From Chloroflexota bacterium (GTDB lineage: Bacteria > Chloroflexota > Anaerolineae > CG2-30-64-16), in the NCBI GenBank assembly GCA_026389845.1, contig JAPLHB010000121.1, forward strand, positions 1-39,651: a DNA stretch of 39,651 nucleotides. The letters are read 5' to 3'. The position numbers were made by a program, and so were the translations under genes. The notes under the pieces were generated by a model, which worked only from the letters and a program-made list of their open reading frames with translations, searched no databases and was not told the origin of the DNA. This document shows positions 16,069-24,643 of the stretch, piece by piece; the stretch's first letter is position 1; every line of letters starts with the position of its first letter.

Positions 16069-18057
16069 ATGATTATGGCAAACAAAATAGGCGGGTGGGC
16101 CGGGGTGATTCTGCGGGTGGATTTGAGCAATGGGAAGATCTGGACTGAGCCGTCGGTCGAGTACGGCCGGAAGTACATCGGCGGACGCGGCTTGGCCGCA
16201 CGCATCGCCTGGGACGAGATCCCCGCGGGCGTCAAGCCCTTCGACCCGGAGAACCGCATCATCTTCAGCGTGGGGCCGCTGACCGGCACCTCGGCGCCCA
16301 ATTCCGGGCGCTCGACGGTGTGCAGCCTCAGCCCCCAGGCGCACCCATACGAGTGGTTTTCGTTCTCCAGCTTCGGCGGCTATTGGGGACCGACCCTCAA
16401 GTACGCCGGGTATGACGCGGTCGTCGTGCAGGGCCAGTCGGAGCGGCCTGTCTACCTGTGGATTGACGACAAGGTGGTCCAACTGCGGGATGCGGCCGAG
16501 CTGTGGGGCCAGGGCACCTTTGCCACCCAGGAAACGCTGCTGCGCCGGCATGGCAAGGACGTGCGGGTGCTGGCGATTGGGCAGGCGGGCGAGAATCGCT
16601 CACGCATCGCCATCATTGCCTCCGGCAGCAGCTCGGCCGCGGGCCAGGGCGGCTTTGGCGCGGTGATGGGGGCCAAGCAGCTCAAGGCCATCGCAGTGCG
16701 CGGCACCGGGGGCGTCGCCCTCGCCAACCCCGAGGCCTTCTCCGATTTCACGCTGATGATCGCCCAGGAGATGCACGCGCCCAGCGGCTGCCCGAAGTGG
16801 AGCTGCCTGGACCCGGATCTGGTGCGCGACCACAGCGAGCGCTTCTACGCGTGCACCCAACAGTGTGCGAACCCGATCTGCCGGCTCAGCCGCTATTACG
16901 ACAACGTGCCCGGCGTGGTCTACCCCAACCGGAAGTATAGCGGCACCATCACCTGCGAAAGCTCGCTCTTCGGCGGCGCGCCCGGCACGATCTACGACTG
17001 GCGCATCGGCTTCCGCGGCGGCTTCGAGCTGGCCCGGATCAGCCAGGATTACGGCATCAACCACTGGGAGCTGGGCATCGGCATGGCGCCGTGGCTGCGC
17101 AAGTGTCAGGCGGCCGGCCAGCTCAAGGATCTCGACGGCGAGCTTTTCGACCTGAACCTGGCAAGCTGCTGGGATCTCCTCTTTCGCAAGATCGCGTTCC
17201 GCGAGGGCAGCGGCGATGCGCTGGCCGAAGGCGCGGTGCGCGCCGCCGCCATCCTCGGCATCGGCCAGGAGTTCGTCTCCAACTTCTACACCGCCTGGGG
17301 CTTCGCCGGTCACTGGGACGGCCACGGCGACAGGGCCAACCTGATCGTCTTCCCCTACTGGTTGGTGCCCGCACTCCAATGGGCCACCGCCACCCGCGAC
17401 CCGATGGCGAGCGGGCACGGCTACGCCCAAAACATCATGAACTGGTCGCCCATGTTCTCGCCGGAGGAAGGGCTGGACTGGGAGCAGTTGGCCGACGTGG
17501 GCGCGCACGTCTACGGCACGCGGCAGGCGGTACATCCGGCGTCGGGCTACGAAGCGAAGGCGATTCCCGCGATCTTCCACGGCCACCGCAGCATCATCAA
17601 GGACAGCGTGACGGTGGACGACCAGGCGTTTCCGCGCATCTACAGCAACAAGACGCCGGATCATTTCGCCCGGGCAGCGGACGGCACGCCAGGGCCATCG
17701 TTCGAGTATCACATGTTCCGCCTGGCGACCGGCATGGAGCTCAGCGAGGCCGATTTCGAGGGCATGGCCGAGCGGGTCTTCAATCTGGAGCGCGCGATCC
17801 AGGTGCGCAACTGGAATCGCTCACGCGCGATAGACGAGCAGGTGATTCCATATTTCACCAGCATCGAGAACTGGGTGAACCCAGTGATCGGTGAGGCTGT
17901 GGGGCTGGATCGCGCGAAATTCGGCAAACTGATGGACGAGTATTATACTCTGCGCGGCTGGGACGTGGCGACCGGCCGGCCCACCATGGCGAAGCTGACG
18001 GAGCTGGGGCTGGCGGACGTCAGTGAGGAGTTGGCGAAGAAGGGTTTGGCGAAATAA
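16069..18057 (+). CDS. Tungsten-type aldehyde:ferredoxin oxidoreductase family protein
   Basis: At 662 aa it has the length of the AOR family. The N-terminal domain has YIGGRGLAARIAWDEIP and FSVGPLTGTSAPNSGR, typical of tungsten bis-pyranopterin binding. Three cluster cysteines are visible as C262-x3-C266-x4-C271, a spacing unlike the usual CxxCxxxC. ISQDYGINHWELG matches the first DxxGLD pterin motif. In the second motif, where AORs have DxxGLC, this protein reads KDSVTVDDQAF, so Asp517 seems to replace the fourth cluster ligand. Family members oxidise aldehydes to acids with ferredoxin; surrounding genes suggest a sugar aldehyde. ATG 16069 is chosen for its spacing to AAAGGGG; ATG 16075 is possible. 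Confidence 0.87.
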   Translation: MIMANKIGGWAGVILRVDLSNGKIWTEPSVEYGRKYIGGRGLAARIAWDEIPAGVKPFDPENRIIFSVGPLTGTSAPNSGRSTVCSLSPQAHPYEWFSFSSFGGYWGPTLKYAGYDAVVVQGQSERPVYLWIDDKVVQLRDAAELWGQGTFATQETLLRRHGKDVRVLAIGQAGENRSRIAIIASGSSSAAGQGGFGAVMGAKQLKAIAVRGTGGVALANPEAFSDFTLMIAQEMHAPSGCPKWSCLDPDLVRDHSERFYACTQQCANPICRLSRYYDNVPGVVYPNRKYSGTITCESSLFGGAPGTIYDWRIGFRGGFELARISQDYGINHWELGIGMAPWLRKCQAAGQLKDLDGELFDLNLASCWDLLFRKIAFREGSGDALAEGAVRAAAILGIGQEFVSNFYTAWGFAGHWDGHGDRANLIVFPYWLVPALQWATATRDPMASGHGYAQNIMNWSPMFSPEEGLDWEQLADVGAHVYGTRQAVHPASGYEAKAIPAIFHGHRSIIKDSVTVDDQAFPRIYSNKTPDHFARAADGTPGPSFEYHMFRLATGMELSEADFEGMAERVFNLERAIQVRNWNRSRAIDEQVIPYFTSIENWVNPVIGEAVGLDRAKFGKLMDEYYTLRGWDVATGRPTMAKLTELGLADVSEELAKKGLAK

Positions 18058-18059
18058 CC

Positions 18060-18896
18060 ATGTACAACCCATGCTGCCTTAACGGCAAACTGGTTCTCAT
18101 CACCGGCGCGGGCACGGGCATCGGCCGGGGCGTCGCACTGACGTTGGCGCAGATGGGCGCCGACGTGGCGTTGCACTACAGCCGCAGCGCGGAAGGCGCG
18201 CTGGAAGCTGTCGGCCAGATCGCAGCACTGGGCCGCCGCGCCGTCGCCATCCAGGGCGACCTGGACGTCGTGGCCGATTGCCGCCGGGTGGTGGATGAGG
18301 CGGCAGCCTTCCTGGGCGGGCTCGACGCGCTGGTCAACAACGCCGGTATTACGACCACCATTGACTTCCTGGACGTAACCGAGGAACAATTCAACCGCAG
18401 CTACAACCTGAACATCCGCGGCCAGTTCTTCTGCGCGCAGCAGGCAGTGCACTACATGCTCGAACGCGGGCGCGAACTCCAGCGCCGTGCGCCTGGATCG
18501 TCCTGGGCCGGCGGCAGCATCATCAACGTCTCGTCCGTGCACGGCGCAGCCGGCAGCTCGGGACACTCGGTCTATGCCGGGACCAAAGGCGCCATCAACG
18601 CCTGGAGCCGCGAGTTAGCCGTGGAGCTGTGTCCGCTACACGTGCGCGTCAACGTGCTGGCGCCCGGCACGATCGAGGTGCCGAGCTATTGGCGCAAGTC
18701 TCCCGACTACACCCGCGCCGCGGGAGATGCGAGCGTACCATGGGGCCGCGTTGGGCTGCCGGAAGAGGTCGGCTACCTGGCCGCCTATCTGGTGTCGGAC
18801 ACGTCCGAGTTCATGACCGGCTCGGTGCTCTATTTCGACGGCGGGCTGACGGCCAAGATGGCGTTGCCAACGCAGTCACCGCAGAGCGAAGGATAA
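18060..18896 (+). CDS. SDR oxidoreductase (FabG/glucose 1-dehydrogenase-like)
   Basis: This 278-aa protein starts 2 bp after the AOR stop. It has TGAGTGIG, NNAG, the Ser-containing SSVHGAAGSSG, and catalytic Tyr172/Lys176 in YAGTK. The extra loop LERGRELQRRAPGSSWAGG before the catalytic Ser is unusual. The C-terminus VLYFDGGLTAKM is standard. The tight coupling to the AOR suggests a joint pathway, for example oxidation of a sugar alcohol or lactol whose product the AOR uses. The substrate is not known. Confidence 0.83.
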   Translation: MYNPCCLNGKLVLITGAGTGIGRGVALTLAQMGADVALHYSRSAEGALEAVGQIAALGRRAVAIQGDLDVVADCRRVVDEAAAFLGGLDALVNNAGITTTIDFLDVTEEQFNRSYNLNIRGQFFCAQQAVHYMLERGRELQRRAPGSSWAGGSIINVSSVHGAAGSSGHSVYAGTKGAINAWSRELAVELCPLHVRVNVLAPGTIEVPSYWRKSPDYTRAAGDASVPWGRVGLPEEVGYLAAYLVSDTSEFMTGSVLYFDGGLTAKMALPTQSPQSEG

Positions 18897-18903
18897 GACG
18901 CAG

Positions 18904-19176
18904 TACCGCAAAACTCGCGATTGTCACCCCTTCGTTGCACTCAGGGCAAGCTCTGAGCGGGTTGGCCCCGTGAAGTGCGTTGCAGCGAGAATCCAGCGAA
19001 GAGCCTGCCCTGAGCGCAGTCGAAGGGGTCTCGTTGCGGCAAGGAGAACTTGTTCCTTCACTGTGTTCAGGACAGGCTCTGAGCGCAGCGAACGGATTCT
19101 TCGCTGGTGTCACGCCGTAGCAAAAGTCCAGGGACGAACCCGCTCAGAATGACAGGCAACTGGTAGCGAGTCTTGC
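18904..19176. repeat. R-family palindromic repeat, copy 3 (inverted orientation, long form)
   Basis: The core 18922-19154 is almost the same as copy 2 at 12477, from TGTCACCCCTTCG to CGCTCAGAATGACA. It contains an extra insert, CTGCCCTGAGCGCAGTCGAAGG, of the family also found in the coding region at 23702. The flanks GTACCGCAAAACTCGC and AGCGAGTCTTGC match those of copy 2. It fills nearly all of the 311-bp gap 18897-19207. Confidence 0.78.
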
Positions 19177-19207
19177 TTCATTGCGATAAGACAAAGGAGA
19201 AAAACCC

Positions 19208-20212
19208 ATGCCACTGATGTTCGACATGCCCTGGGAGGAGTTGCAAACCTACCAGGGCTGCAACCCACGTCCGGCCGACTTCGATGAATACTGGGAGCGC
19301 GGCCTGGCCGAGATGCGGGCGCTGGACTCGCAAATCGAGATCACGCCCGCCGACTTCCAGGCGCCGTATGCGGAGTGCTCGCACCTCTACTTCACCGGCG
19401 TCGGCGGCGCGCGCATCCACGCCAAGCTGCTGCGGCCCCGCTCCCAACGGGAAAGTACACCGTATGTAAGTGACGGGACTTCGCACGCGGCCCCGCCCCA
19501 TCCGGCCATCCTGCAGTTCCACGGCTACACGGGTGACTCCGGCGACTGGACGGCGAAACTGCCCTACGTTGCCCTGGGCTACACCGTGGCCGCGCTCGAT
19601 TGTCGCGGACAGGGCGGCCTTTCGGAAGACAAGGGTGGCGTCCAGGGCTGGACGCTGCGCGGTCACATCATCCGCGGCCTGGACGACGCGCCGGAAAAAC
19701 TACTCTTTCGTCAGAACTTCCTGGACACCGCGCAGATCGCCAAGATCGTGCTGGAGATGCCCGATGTGGATCCGACCCGTGTCGGCGCGATGGGCGGCAG
19801 CCAGGGCGGCGGGCTGACGCTGGCCTGTGCGTCGCTGGAGCCGCGCATCAAACGCGTCGTCCCCATGTTCCCGTTTCTGTGCGACTACAAGCGGGTCTGG
19901 GATATTGACCTGGCGAAGGACGCCTACGCCGAGCTGCGCGAATGGTTCCGCAAAAAGGACCCGCTCCACGAGCACGAAGAAGAGGTCTTCACCCGGCTCG
20001 GCTACATTGACGTGCAGTTCCTCACCCCGCGCATCCGCGGCGAGGTGATGATGGCGGTCGGCCTGATGGATCAGGTTTGCCCGCCCTCCTCCCAGTTCGC
20101 GGCCTACAACAAGATCACCGCGAAGAAGGCGTTGTCGGTCTACCCCGACTTCGCGCACGAGGACCTGCCGGGCCACGCCGACCGGGCGTTCCAGTTCATG
20201 GCGAAGCTATGA
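19208..20212 (+). CDS. Acetyl xylan esterase / cephalosporin-C deacetylase family protein (CE7)
   Basis: This 334-aa alpha/beta-hydrolase begins [18 protein letters not shown], as CE7 enzymes do. The CE7 motifs are visible: CRGQGG, GGSQGGG with nucleophile Ser198, Asp288 in GLMDQVCPP and His317 in FAHEDLPG. It should remove acetyl groups from acetylated xylo- or other short oligosaccharides in the cytoplasm, as there is no signal peptide. The loop at residues 79-97 ([19 protein letters not shown]) looks longer than usual. AAAGGAG precedes ATG 19208. Its stop overlaps the next start. Confidence 0.88.
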   Translation: MPLMFDMPWEELQTYQGCNPRPADFDEYWERGLAEMRALDSQIEITPADFQAPYAECSHLYFTGVGGARIHAKLLRPRSQRESTPYVSDGTSHAAPPHPAILQFHGYTGDSGDWTAKLPYVALGYTVAALDCRGQGGLSEDKGGVQGWTLRGHIIRGLDDAPEKLLFRQNFLDTAQIAKIVLEMPDVDPTRVGAMGGSQGGGLTLACASLEPRIKRVVPMFPFLCDYKRVWDIDLAKDAYAELREWFRKKDPLHEHEEEVFTRLGYIDVQFLTPRIRGEVMMAVGLMDQVCPPSSQFAAYNKITAKKALSVYPDFAHEDLPGHADRAFQFMAKL

Positions 20213-21402
20213 TTAACCAGGTCGCATTTACCGTCCAATGGCCGGGCAAGCTCGTTTTTGGCCCCGGGCGACTGGCTAACCTGGGTGATGAGGCCAAGGC
20301 GTTGGGCCGCCGCGCATTCCTGGCAACCACAGCCGACCTGTCGGCCCTGGGGCTGACCACCCGCGTCCAGGGACTATTGGCGGGCGCCGGCCTGGCGGTC
20401 ACACTCTATGAAGACGTACAGCCGGACCCAACCTGTGCGGCCGTGGATGCCGCGGCCGCACAAGCGCGAGCAGCCGGCTGCGATCTTGTAATCGGCTTGG
20501 GCGGCGGGAGCGCGATTGACCTGGCCAAGGGGGTCGCGGTCGCGGCCACGCACGCCGGGCCGGTGTGGAATTATGTCACCTATACCGGGGCCAACGCCAG
20601 GCCGGTCACGGCTGCCGTCCTGCCGATCATCGCTGTGCCCACCACCGCCGGCACCGGTTCCGAGGTGACGCTTGGCACGGTACTGGATAATCCGGACACG
20701 GCGATGAAGGCCGCCCTGCTCAGCCCCCACGTCTACCCGCGTGTTGCCCTGGTGGACCCGGAGCTGACGTATACCATGCCACCGAAGGTCACGGTGATGA
20801 CCGGCTTCGACGCCCTGACACACGGCATGGAGGCTTATCTGAATGCCGCGCGCAGCAACCCAGCCTCCGACCTGTTCGCTCTGGAGACGGTGCGCCGGGT
20901 CGTGCGCTATCTGCCGCGTGTGGTAGCCGACGGCGGCGACCGAGAGGCCAGGGCGCAGATGGCCTGGGCCGCCACGCTCGGCGGCATCAGCATCGCCCTG
21001 TCTAACACCACGGTGGCGCACGCCATGGGGCTGCCGATGGGGGCACGTTTGGGCACGCCTCACGGCCTGGCCCTGTCACGCCTGCTGCCTGTGGTGTTGA
21101 GTCGCTCGTGGGCGGCCCAGCCGGCGCGCTACGCGGCCCTGGCTGAGGCTGTGGGCGCGGTGCAGACAGACATGGACGAGATGGCGAAAGCCGAGGCACT
21201 GCCGCGCTGGCTGCACGAGTTCATCGGCCAGGTGGGGCTGGCTGCGCTGTGGACTCGCCAGGACATTGACGATAGCATACTGGATGTGCTGGCGGACGAT
21301 GTCTTCAGGTACATGGGCCGGCCGGTCCAGCAACATCTGCCCATCTTCACCCGCGGCGAGATGCGACAGATGTTTGAAGAAGCGTTATTGCCATCGGCGT
21401 AG
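20209..21402 (+). CDS. Iron-containing alcohol dehydrogenase
   Basis: This 397-aa group III alcohol dehydrogenase starts at ATG 20209, overlapping the esterase stop (ATGA), which indicates translational coupling. Cofactor motifs [13 protein letters not shown] and [10 protein letters not shown] are present. The four metal ligands are Asp201 and His205 ([12 protein letters not shown]), His271 (TVAHAMG) and His285 (TPHGLA). Such enzymes interconvert alcohols and aldehydes with NAD(P)H. Here lactaldehyde, glycolaldehyde or similar products of aldolase cleavage are plausible substrates, given the DeoC gene downstream. The stop codon lies within the left arm of a palindromic repeat. Confidence 0.9.
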   Translation: MINQVAFTVQWPGKLVFGPGRLANLGDEAKALGRRAFLATTADLSALGLTTRVQGLLAGAGLAVTLYEDVQPDPTCAAVDAAAAQARAAGCDLVIGLGGGSAIDLAKGVAVAATHAGPVWNYVTYTGANARPVTAAVLPIIAVPTTAGTGSEVTLGTVLDNPDTAMKAALLSPHVYPRVALVDPELTYTMPPKVTVMTGFDALTHGMEAYLNAARSNPASDLFALETVRRVVRYLPRVVADGGDREARAQMAWAATLGGISIALSNTTVAHAMGLPMGARLGTPHGLALSRLLPVVLSRSWAAQPARYAALAEAVGAVQTDMDEMAKAEALPRWLHEFIGQVGLAALWTRQDIDDSILDVLADDVFRYMGRPVQQHLPIFTRGEMRQMFEEALLPSA

Positions 21403-21473
21403 GGGCACGGCCTTGCGCCTGCCCACGGGGCAACCGCCTGCCCACGGGGCAACCGCAAGGGCTTGCCCCTACG
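21398..21473. repeat. Palindromic repeat with internal tandem units
   Basis: Left arm 21398-21416 (CGTAGGGGCACGGCCTTGC) and right arm 21455-21473 are complementary with two mismatches over 19 bp. Between them CTGCCCACGGGGCAACCG occurs twice. The left arm contains the TAG stop of the alcohol dehydrogenase, so the repeat may have set the end of that gene. Confidence 0.75.
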
Positions 21474-21510
21474 CTGCGGCCTTCCAGACCCGCCCTTGCA
21501 GGAGGAAAAC

Positions 21511-22191
21511 ATGGACATCACTCGCGATGAACTGAAGAGGATGCTGGACGTGGCTCTTTTGCAGGCCATTTCTACACCCGCGCAGATCGAGGCGTTGGCT
21601 CACGTCGTTCGGGACGAGGGCTTCGGCCAGATCTGCGTCAACGCGCTGCACACCCGCCGCGCCGCGACGATCCTGACTGGCTCGCCTGCGAAGGTCGTGG
21701 CCTGTGTTAGCTTCCCGTTGGGTACGACCAAGACGCAACTAAAGGTGTGCGAAACCGAGGAAGCTGTGGCCGACGGCGCAGGTGAGATTGACATGGTGCT
21801 GAACCTGGGCGCGTTCCTGGGCGGGGATCGCCGATATGCCGAGGAAGACGTGGCGGCGGTGGTGCGCACGGCTGCCGGCCGGCCGGTCAAGGTCATCATC
21901 GAGACGCCATTCCTGAACGACGCTCAGAAGGCCGATGCCGCGCGGCTGGTGCAGAACGCGGGCGCAGCGTTCGTCAAGACCTGCAGCGGCTTCAGCCCCG
22001 ATCCCGTCGCGTTGTTCGAAGACGTGCGCCTGATCCGCCAAACCATCGGGCCGGCCATGGGGATCAAGGCGTCCGGGCGGGTGGGCAACTACTTCCGCTT
22101 CATGGCGCTGCGCGAGGCCGGCGCGACTCGGGTCGGGCTGGTTCTTGAGCAGGCGCGCGAGATTCTGCGAGGGTGGGACGCGGCGCATTGA
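21511..22191 (+). CDS. deoC: Deoxyribose-phosphate aldolase family protein (DeoC)
   Basis: This 226-aa class I aldolase has the DeoC motifs: ICVNALH, GAGEIDMVLNLGAFLGG, VKVIIETPFL, FVKTCSGF with the Schiff-base Lys156, and GIKASGRV with Lys186. The usual reaction splits 2-deoxyribose 5-phosphate into glyceraldehyde 3-phosphate and acetaldehyde. No deoxynucleoside genes are nearby, and in this sugar-acid context it may cleave another phosphorylated deoxy sugar. The neighbouring alcohol dehydrogenase could handle an aldehyde product. AGGAGGA precedes ATG 21511. Confidence 0.88.
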   Translation: MDITRDELKRMLDVALLQAISTPAQIEALAHVVRDEGFGQICVNALHTRRAATILTGSPAKVVACVSFPLGTTKTQLKVCETEEAVADGAGEIDMVLNLGAFLGGDRRYAEEDVAAVVRTAAGRPVKVIIETPFLNDAQKADAARLVQNAGAAFVKTCSGFSPDPVALFEDVRLIRQTIGPAMGIKASGRVGNYFRFMALREAGATRVGLVLEQAREILRGWDAAH

Positions 22192-22223
22192 GAGCGGGGG
22201 AGCAGGGGACGATGGGCGCCATC

Positions 22224-22263
22224 CGCACCACGCACCACGCACCACGCAATACGCAATACGCAT
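22224..22263. repeat. CGCACCA / CGCAATA short tandem repeat
   Basis: Three CACCACG-type units are followed by two CGCAATA units, between DeoC and the broken alcohol dehydrogenase. No gene or clear secondary structure is visible here. Confidence 0.7.
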
Positions 22264-22277
22264 AAGACAGGTCTGCC

Positions 22278-22517
22278 ATGACAAACTGGACACTACACCT
22301 TCCTGTGCCGGTGGAGTTCGGCGCAGGGTGTGTGCACAAGCCGAACAGGTACCTGGCCGGCGCGCGGCGGGCGCTGCTGGTCACGGGCCGACATGCGATG
22401 AAGGCCGCGGGCGTCACGGATCGGGTTTGCGACATCCTGGCGGAAGCAGGCGTCGAAGTACGCGTCTTCGACAGTATCACGTCTGACCCGAACTACGACG
22501 AAAAACGAGAGAACTGA
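22278..22517 (+). pseudogene. Truncated iron-containing alcohol dehydrogenase (N-terminal fragment)
   Basis: The 79 codons read like the first fifth of an iron-ADH: PVPVEFGAGCVHKPNRYL, ALLVTGRHAMKAAGV, and VEVRVFDSITSDPNYDE. The frame then runs into a CTGAGGAA simple repeat and stops at 22515-22517. The nucleotide-binding GGGS motif and all metal ligands are missing, and no remainder follows in any frame before the next gene at 22565. It is a broken paralogue of the gene at 20209. Confidence 0.8.
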
Positions 22518-22558
22518 GGAAACTGAGGGAACTGAGGGAATTCAGAGGAACTGAGGGG
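22510..22558. repeat. AACTGAGG tandem repeat at the truncation point
   Basis: About five imperfect copies of (GA)ACTGAGG(GA) cover the end of the truncated alcohol dehydrogenase and supply its TGA stop. The last unit, CTGAGGGGG, may also serve as the ribosome site of the GTG-started gene at 22565. Confidence 0.7.
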
Positions 22559-22564
22559 GTATAC

Positions 22565-24448
22565 GTGCGTTTCGATAAACTTAACATCAATCCGGCGAAA
22601 AATCCCGCCATCCTGGACACGGCGACGTGGGATCGGGCCGCGGCAGTGGCTGCGGTGCAGGCGGTGGACGATGCCTATTGGCCTACGCTGCTGACAGCCG
22701 CGGCCGACGGCGCGCCCTTATTTCCTGTGCCCACGACCGCCAGCCTGACGCCCTGCGCGGCGTCGGCCGCCTGGCATCAAGGCGTACTCTACTGCCTGGC
22801 CGGCCTCCCCGATGGGCAACAGGTTTTCCTGGAAATCGGGCAAAGCACGAGCGATGCCGTGCTGGGCGCGCCCATCGGCGTCAGATCATGGCCGGGGAGT
22901 CCCTCCAATACCCAATACCCAATATCCAATACCCATCTTGCGTTGCACCCGACCGACGCCGCGACTCTCGACCGCTTCTTCCGCCTCGTCGCGCCGGACA
23001 AAGGCCCGCGGGCGTTGGGCGCGATACCGCGGCTGGGGATCGGCACGCGGATGACCACGGCCGTCTGGCCCGCCATCTGGCAGGCGATGGGGGGCGTAGG
23101 GGCGGGTTTTACGCATGAGGGAGGCGCTGCATTTGCCAGATCAGAAACCCGCCCCTACTTTGCGGCCAACGCCATCCAGAACTCGGTGCGCGAGCTGAAC
23201 TTCCTGGAGACGCTGCTGGAGGGTCGCCCGGCCGAAAAAAACATCGCTTTCGGCTTCGGGACCATCGAGACCGGCTACACCGGCAGCTCATATGAGGGGC
23301 TGTGGGTGGCGGGTGTGCTCAATGCGCTCAAGCACAGGGTCCGGGCCCCCTACGGCGCCGACGCGGACCACATCCAGGTCAAGCGCGGGGCCGACGGGCT
23401 GGCGCGGGCAAAGCGGCTGCTGGACGCGACGCGCTACTACTCGTTCTACACGCTCGACGTGTCCGACGTGCTGGACTACGGCGCGCTGTCCGCGGGGCCG
23501 GCCGCCGCGACCGCTTACCTGGATGCCAGGCTCCCGGACGCGGCCCGTCGTCGCGAGCTGCTGGCGTACCACCAGCAGCCGCGCCGGTTGGGCGGCTTCG
23601 ACTACCGCCCGGACGATACAACATTGGGCCGGCTCATCGGCAAATATGCGGTCGCGCTGGACGCGGTCGAGAAGCTGTACGAGTACATCTGTGGTCTGAA
23701 GGCTTGTCCTGAGCAAAGCCGAAGGAACGGCGCGTCCTTCGACTCGGCTCAGGACAGGTCCTTCGACCTGGAGTTGAGCATTGACGAGCACCCGAACGAC
23801 GTGCCGACGTTCGACTGCCTGACCTCGGAGACCGAGCTGATCTTCGTGCTGCTGGAAGCCGAGCGCCGCGGCCTCCCGCTGACGCACATCGCGCCCAACT
23901 TCGGCGTGGAGAAGGGAACCGACTACCGCGGCGCAGACGGCCTGACGGGCTTCGAGGCGCGGACGCGTTCCCTGTGCCACATCACCGAGGAATTCGGCGT
24001 CATGCCCGACTTCCACTCCGGCGACGACCTGAGCGCAGCCACCCGGCAGGCCGTCGGCCGGGCGACCAGCGGGCGGAACCAGTTCAAGGTTTCGCCCATG
24101 CTCCAGTTGCTGTTCGGGGAAGTGCTGGCCGACTATCATCCCGACCTGTTCCGCCGCTGGGGGGAGGACGCCCTGGCCTACGCGCAGCGGGAGGCCGCGG
24201 CCGGTTCCGCGTTCGCAGCCGAATGTCTGCAACGGATAGACCTGACAGGTCTCGGAGACCTGTCAGGTCTGGCCCACGACGATGTGTTTCACCATTTCAG
24301 CTTCGCCTTCGTCGGCCGGCGCGATGCCGACGGGCAGTTCATCTGCCGCGAGGAGTTCTACGACCTGTCGCCCGCGTTCTATCGGGCGTACCAGGAGCGC
24401 ATCGTCGGCTACCTGCTCGGCCTGGCAGGAGACCTGTTTGGCGGGTAA
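22565..24448 (+). CDS. Probable tagaturonate/fructuronate epimerase family protein (UxaE-like) with in-frame repeat insertions
   Basis: The 627-aa product has segments that I recognise as UxaE-like: PRLGIGTRMTTAVWPAIWQA, FGFGTIETGYTGSSYEGLW, THIAPNFGVEKGTDYRG and EFGVMPDFHSGDD. UxaE enzymes epimerise D-tagaturonate to D-fructuronate in some bacteria with alternative hexuronate pathways. UxaE enzymes are shorter, from memory roughly 480-500 aa. The extra length is explained at least in part by four stretches encoded by palindromic or tandem repeats, near residues 113-125, 178-198, 380-398 and 558-568, all in frame. The start is GTG 22565 after GAGGGGG. If the family call is wrong, it is still a sugar-phosphate or sugar-acid isomerase-like protein. 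Confidence 0.6.
   Translation: MRFDKLNINPAKNPAILDTATWDRAAAVAAVQAVDDAYWPTLLTAAADGAPLFPVPTTASLTPCAASAAWHQGVLYCLAGLPDGQQVFLEIGQSTSDAVLGAPIGVRSWPGSPSNTQYPISNTHLALHPTDAATLDRFFRLVAPDKGPRALGAIPRLGIGTRMTTAVWPAIWQAMGGVGAGFTHEGGAAFARSETRPYFAANAIQNSVRELNFLETLLEGRPAEKNIAFGFGTIETGYTGSSYEGLWVAGVLNALKHRVRAPYGADADHIQVKRGADGLARAKRLLDATRYYSFYTLDVSDVLDYGALSAGPAAATAYLDARLPDAARRRELLAYHQQPRRLGGFDYRPDDTTLGRLIGKYAVALDAVEKLYEYICGLKACPEQSRRNGASFDSAQDRSFDLELSIDEHPNDVPTFDCLTSETELIFVLLEAERRGLPLTHIAPNFGVEKGTDYRGADGLTGFEARTRSLCHITEEFGVMPDFHSGDDLSAATRQAVGRATSGRNQFKVSPMLQLLFGEVLADYHPDLFRRWGEDALAYAQREAAAGSAFAAECLQRIDLTGLGDLSGLAHDDVFHHFSFAFVGRRDADGQFICREEFYDLSPAFYRAYQERIVGYLLGLAGDLFGG
22901..22937. repeat. CCAATACCC tandem repeat inside the UxaE-like gene
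   Basis: Units of CCAATACCCAATA encode PSNTQYPISNTH in frame near residues 113-125. The composition differs sharply from the surrounding GC-rich coding sequence. It is the first of four repeat types in this gene. Confidence 0.75.
23097..23158. repeat. 62-bp palindromic repeat inside the UxaE-like gene
   Basis: GTAGGGGCGGGTTT (23097-23110) and AAACCCGCCCCTAC (23145-23158) are perfect 14-bp inverted repeats. The element encodes GAGFTHEGGAAFARSETRPY in frame. An abbreviated GGGGCGGGGT palindrome occurs between genes at 34391. Confidence 0.85.
23702..23759. repeat. Palindromic repeat encoding ACPEQSRR...FDSAQDR inside the UxaE-like gene
   Basis: The arms GTCCTGAGCAAAGCCGAAGGA and TCCTTCGACTCGGCTCAGGAC are imperfect inverted repeats. 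They are translated in frame as ACPEQSRRNGASFDSAQDR. The same unit (CCTGAGCGCAGTCGAAGG) is nested in R copy 3. Peptides of this type are, from general experience, a signature of dispersed palindromes in several bacterial genomes. Confidence 0.88.
24238..24270. repeat. Double AGACCTGNCAGGTCT palindrome inside the UxaE-like gene
   Basis: AGACCTGACAGGTCT (24238-24252), a CGG spacer and AGACCTGTCAGGTCT (24256-24270) are each palindromic and are reverse complements of each other. The stretch encodes DLTGLGDLSGL in frame near residues 559-569. Confidence 0.85.
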
Positions 24449-24463
24449 ATCATCTATCCAACG

Positions 24464-24622
24464 GTCATTCTGAGCGGGCCTGCACCTGATCTCTCGTAAC
24501 GGCGTGACACCAGCGAAGAATCCTTCACTGCGTTCAGGACAAGTTCTCTTGCCTCAAGACGAGACCCTTCGCTGGATTGGCGCCGTAACGCAAGTGACGG
24601 GATTGACCCGCTCAGGGTGACA
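24464..24622. repeat. R-family palindromic repeat, copy 4
   Basis: It begins GTCATTCTGAGCGGG and ends CCCGCTCAGGGTGACA, in the orientation of copy 1. It is longer than 134 bp because of an inner TTCACTGCGTTCAGGACAAG insert of the kind seen in copies 2 and 3. It fills most of the gap before the transaldolase gene. Confidence 0.8.
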
Positions 24623-24643
24623 AACACTACTTGGAGTGACACC

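Noticed and set aside
19440..19500. R-family fragment inside the CE7 esterase loop (CCGTATGTAAGTGACGGGACTT resembles part of R copy 4)
   Set aside because: The match is short and imperfect and no palindromic partner is visible, so it was not annotated as a repeat.
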